From: OFTM291 sp041741375
GTDB lineage: Bacteria > Gemmatimonadota > Gemmatimonadetes > Gemmatimonadales > GWC2-71-9
Length of the DNA: 23,345 bases
Direction: 5' to 3'
Assembly: GCA_041741375.1 (NCBI GenBank)
Contig: JBGSKF010000224.1
Coordinates: forward strand, 1 to 23,345
Below are positions 22,828-23,345 of this stretch, piece after piece. The notes below the pieces were generated by a model, which worked only from the letters and a program-made list of their open reading frames with translations, did not search any database and was not told where the DNA came from. Position numbers and translations under genes: made by a program. The stretch's first letter is position 1. Each line of letters begins with the position of its first letter.

Positions 22828-23345
22828 CTACCCCCTCCCCTCCCCCATGGCCCTCAGCGCATTCGCCACCACCAGCACCGACGCGCCGGTGTCGGCGGCC
22901 ACCGCCATCCAGAGGGTGGCCATTCCGGCCCCGGCCAGGACCAGGAAGATCCCCTTGAGACCCAGCGCCAGGATCAGGTTGGCACGCAGGATCGATCGGG
23001 TACGCCGGGCCCGTCCGAGTGCCGCGGGAAGGACGGTGAGATCCTCTCCCATGAGGGCCACATCGGCCACTTCGAGTGCCGCCGGGGTGCCGGCCACCCC
23101 CATCGCGATGCCCACGTCGGCGGATGCGAGGGCCGGCGTGTCGTTGATCCCGTCTCCCACCACTCCGACTCGATGTCCCGCCCGCTGCAGCGCCAGTACC
23201 GCCTCCCGCTTTTCCCCCGGGAGGAGAGTGGCGTGCACCGTGTCCAGCTTCAGCGTGCGGCCCACTGACTCGGCCACCGCCCGGTTGTCGCCGGTGAGCA
23301 TCGCAACCACCCCGATGCCTCGCGCCCGGAGGGCCGCGACCGCCG
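22828..23345 (-). CDS. P1B-type heavy-metal translocating ATPase, C-terminal part (window edge)
   Basis: The frame is open to the window end, so at least the N-terminal two thirds lie outside. Visible are MLTGDN of the nucleotide-binding domain and the hinge motif VGDGINDTPAL, which contributes to magnesium and phosphorylation-site binding. Two C-terminal helices follow: LILALGLKGIFLVLAGAG and a second with WMAVAADTGASVLVVANALR. The D-T-G in the last helix fits the Zn/Cd/Pb (ZntA/CadA) subgroup rather than copper pumps. It exports metal ions from the cytoplasm. The last few codons (GEGRG) and the TAG stop lie in a heptamer array. With arsC it forms a metal(loid)-resistance neighbourhood on the same strand. 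Confidence 0.93.
   Translation of the reverse strand, partial: AVAALRARGIGVVAMLTGDNRAVAESVGRTLKLDTVHATLLPGEKREAVLALQRAGHRVGVVGDGINDTPALASADVGIAMGVAGTPAALEVADVALMGEDLTVLPAALGRARRTRSILRANLILALGLKGIFLVLAGAGMATLWMAVAADTGASVLVVANALRAMGEGRG

Noticed and set aside
1..23345. tRNA or rRNA genes and integrase-linked att sites
   Set aside because: No cloverleaf-like sequence, rRNA segment, integrase or matching direct repeats around the low-GC module were recognised by eye; a tRNAscan/Infernal search would be decisive.

Overview
The window is about 23 kb of GC-rich bacterial DNA. Heptanucleotide tandem arrays, GTAGGGGCG-headed hairpins, an ECF sigma/RskA-type anti-sigma pair, MacB-like exporters and several secreted proteins fit a free-living, two-membrane bacterium such as Gemmatimonadota or a similar lineage. 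That placement is inference; no rRNA or other taxonomic marker is present. Both window edges cut genes.

Layout. (1) 1-5024, plus strand: the 3' part of a large Eco57I/PglX/DrmMI-like DNA methylase overlapping a SNF2-type helicase, a probable defence pair whose other members would lie upstream of the window. (2) 5072-11823, minus strand: an FtsX/MacB-like ABC exporter in pieces. These are two permeases (11019-8834), then an ECF sigma factor with its zinc-finger anti-sigma (8724-7364), then the ABC ATPase (7255-6572), then an unusual fusion of a permease N-terminal half with a CrtC/AttH lipocalin-like domain (6572-5076). A DtxR/MntR regulator lies upstream. (3) 12289-15154, minus strand: a translationally coupled operon of di-haem DUF1111 oxidoreductase, Tat/lipoprotein Rieske protein and outer-membrane beta-barrel, read from a TTGACA-N17-TATAAT promoter. 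(4) 15402-16295, plus strand: a dienelactone-hydrolase-like protein. (5) 16595-19595: a type II restriction-modification module with visibly lower GC, made of Vsr, a PD-(D/E)XK endonuclease and a small ribbon-helix-helix protein on the minus strand, divergent from a C5-cytosine methylase. (6) 19652-21844: decayed or interrupted genes: a DUF3883 nuclease fragment, a secreted DNRLRE-domain protein broken at a G10 homopolymer, and a 5'-truncated metallopeptidase-like fragment. (7) 21845-23345, minus strand: thioredoxin-type arsenate reductase and the C-terminus of a P1B metal ATPase, separated by repeats.

Themes. Heptamer arrays and hairpin repeats fill the intergenic spaces and enter coding sequence. 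They encode the C-terminal tail of the AttH fusion, the last residues of the P-type ATPase and the N-terminal region of one permease. A second theme is start sites without a Shine-Dalgarno sequence but with a TANNNT hexamer exactly 6-7 nt before the start codon, seen at five genes and suggestive of leaderless transcripts. The most unusual gene organisation is the exporter: a permease that may be split into two genes, one half carrying a lipocalin-like domain, with a sigma/anti-sigma pair between the parts.
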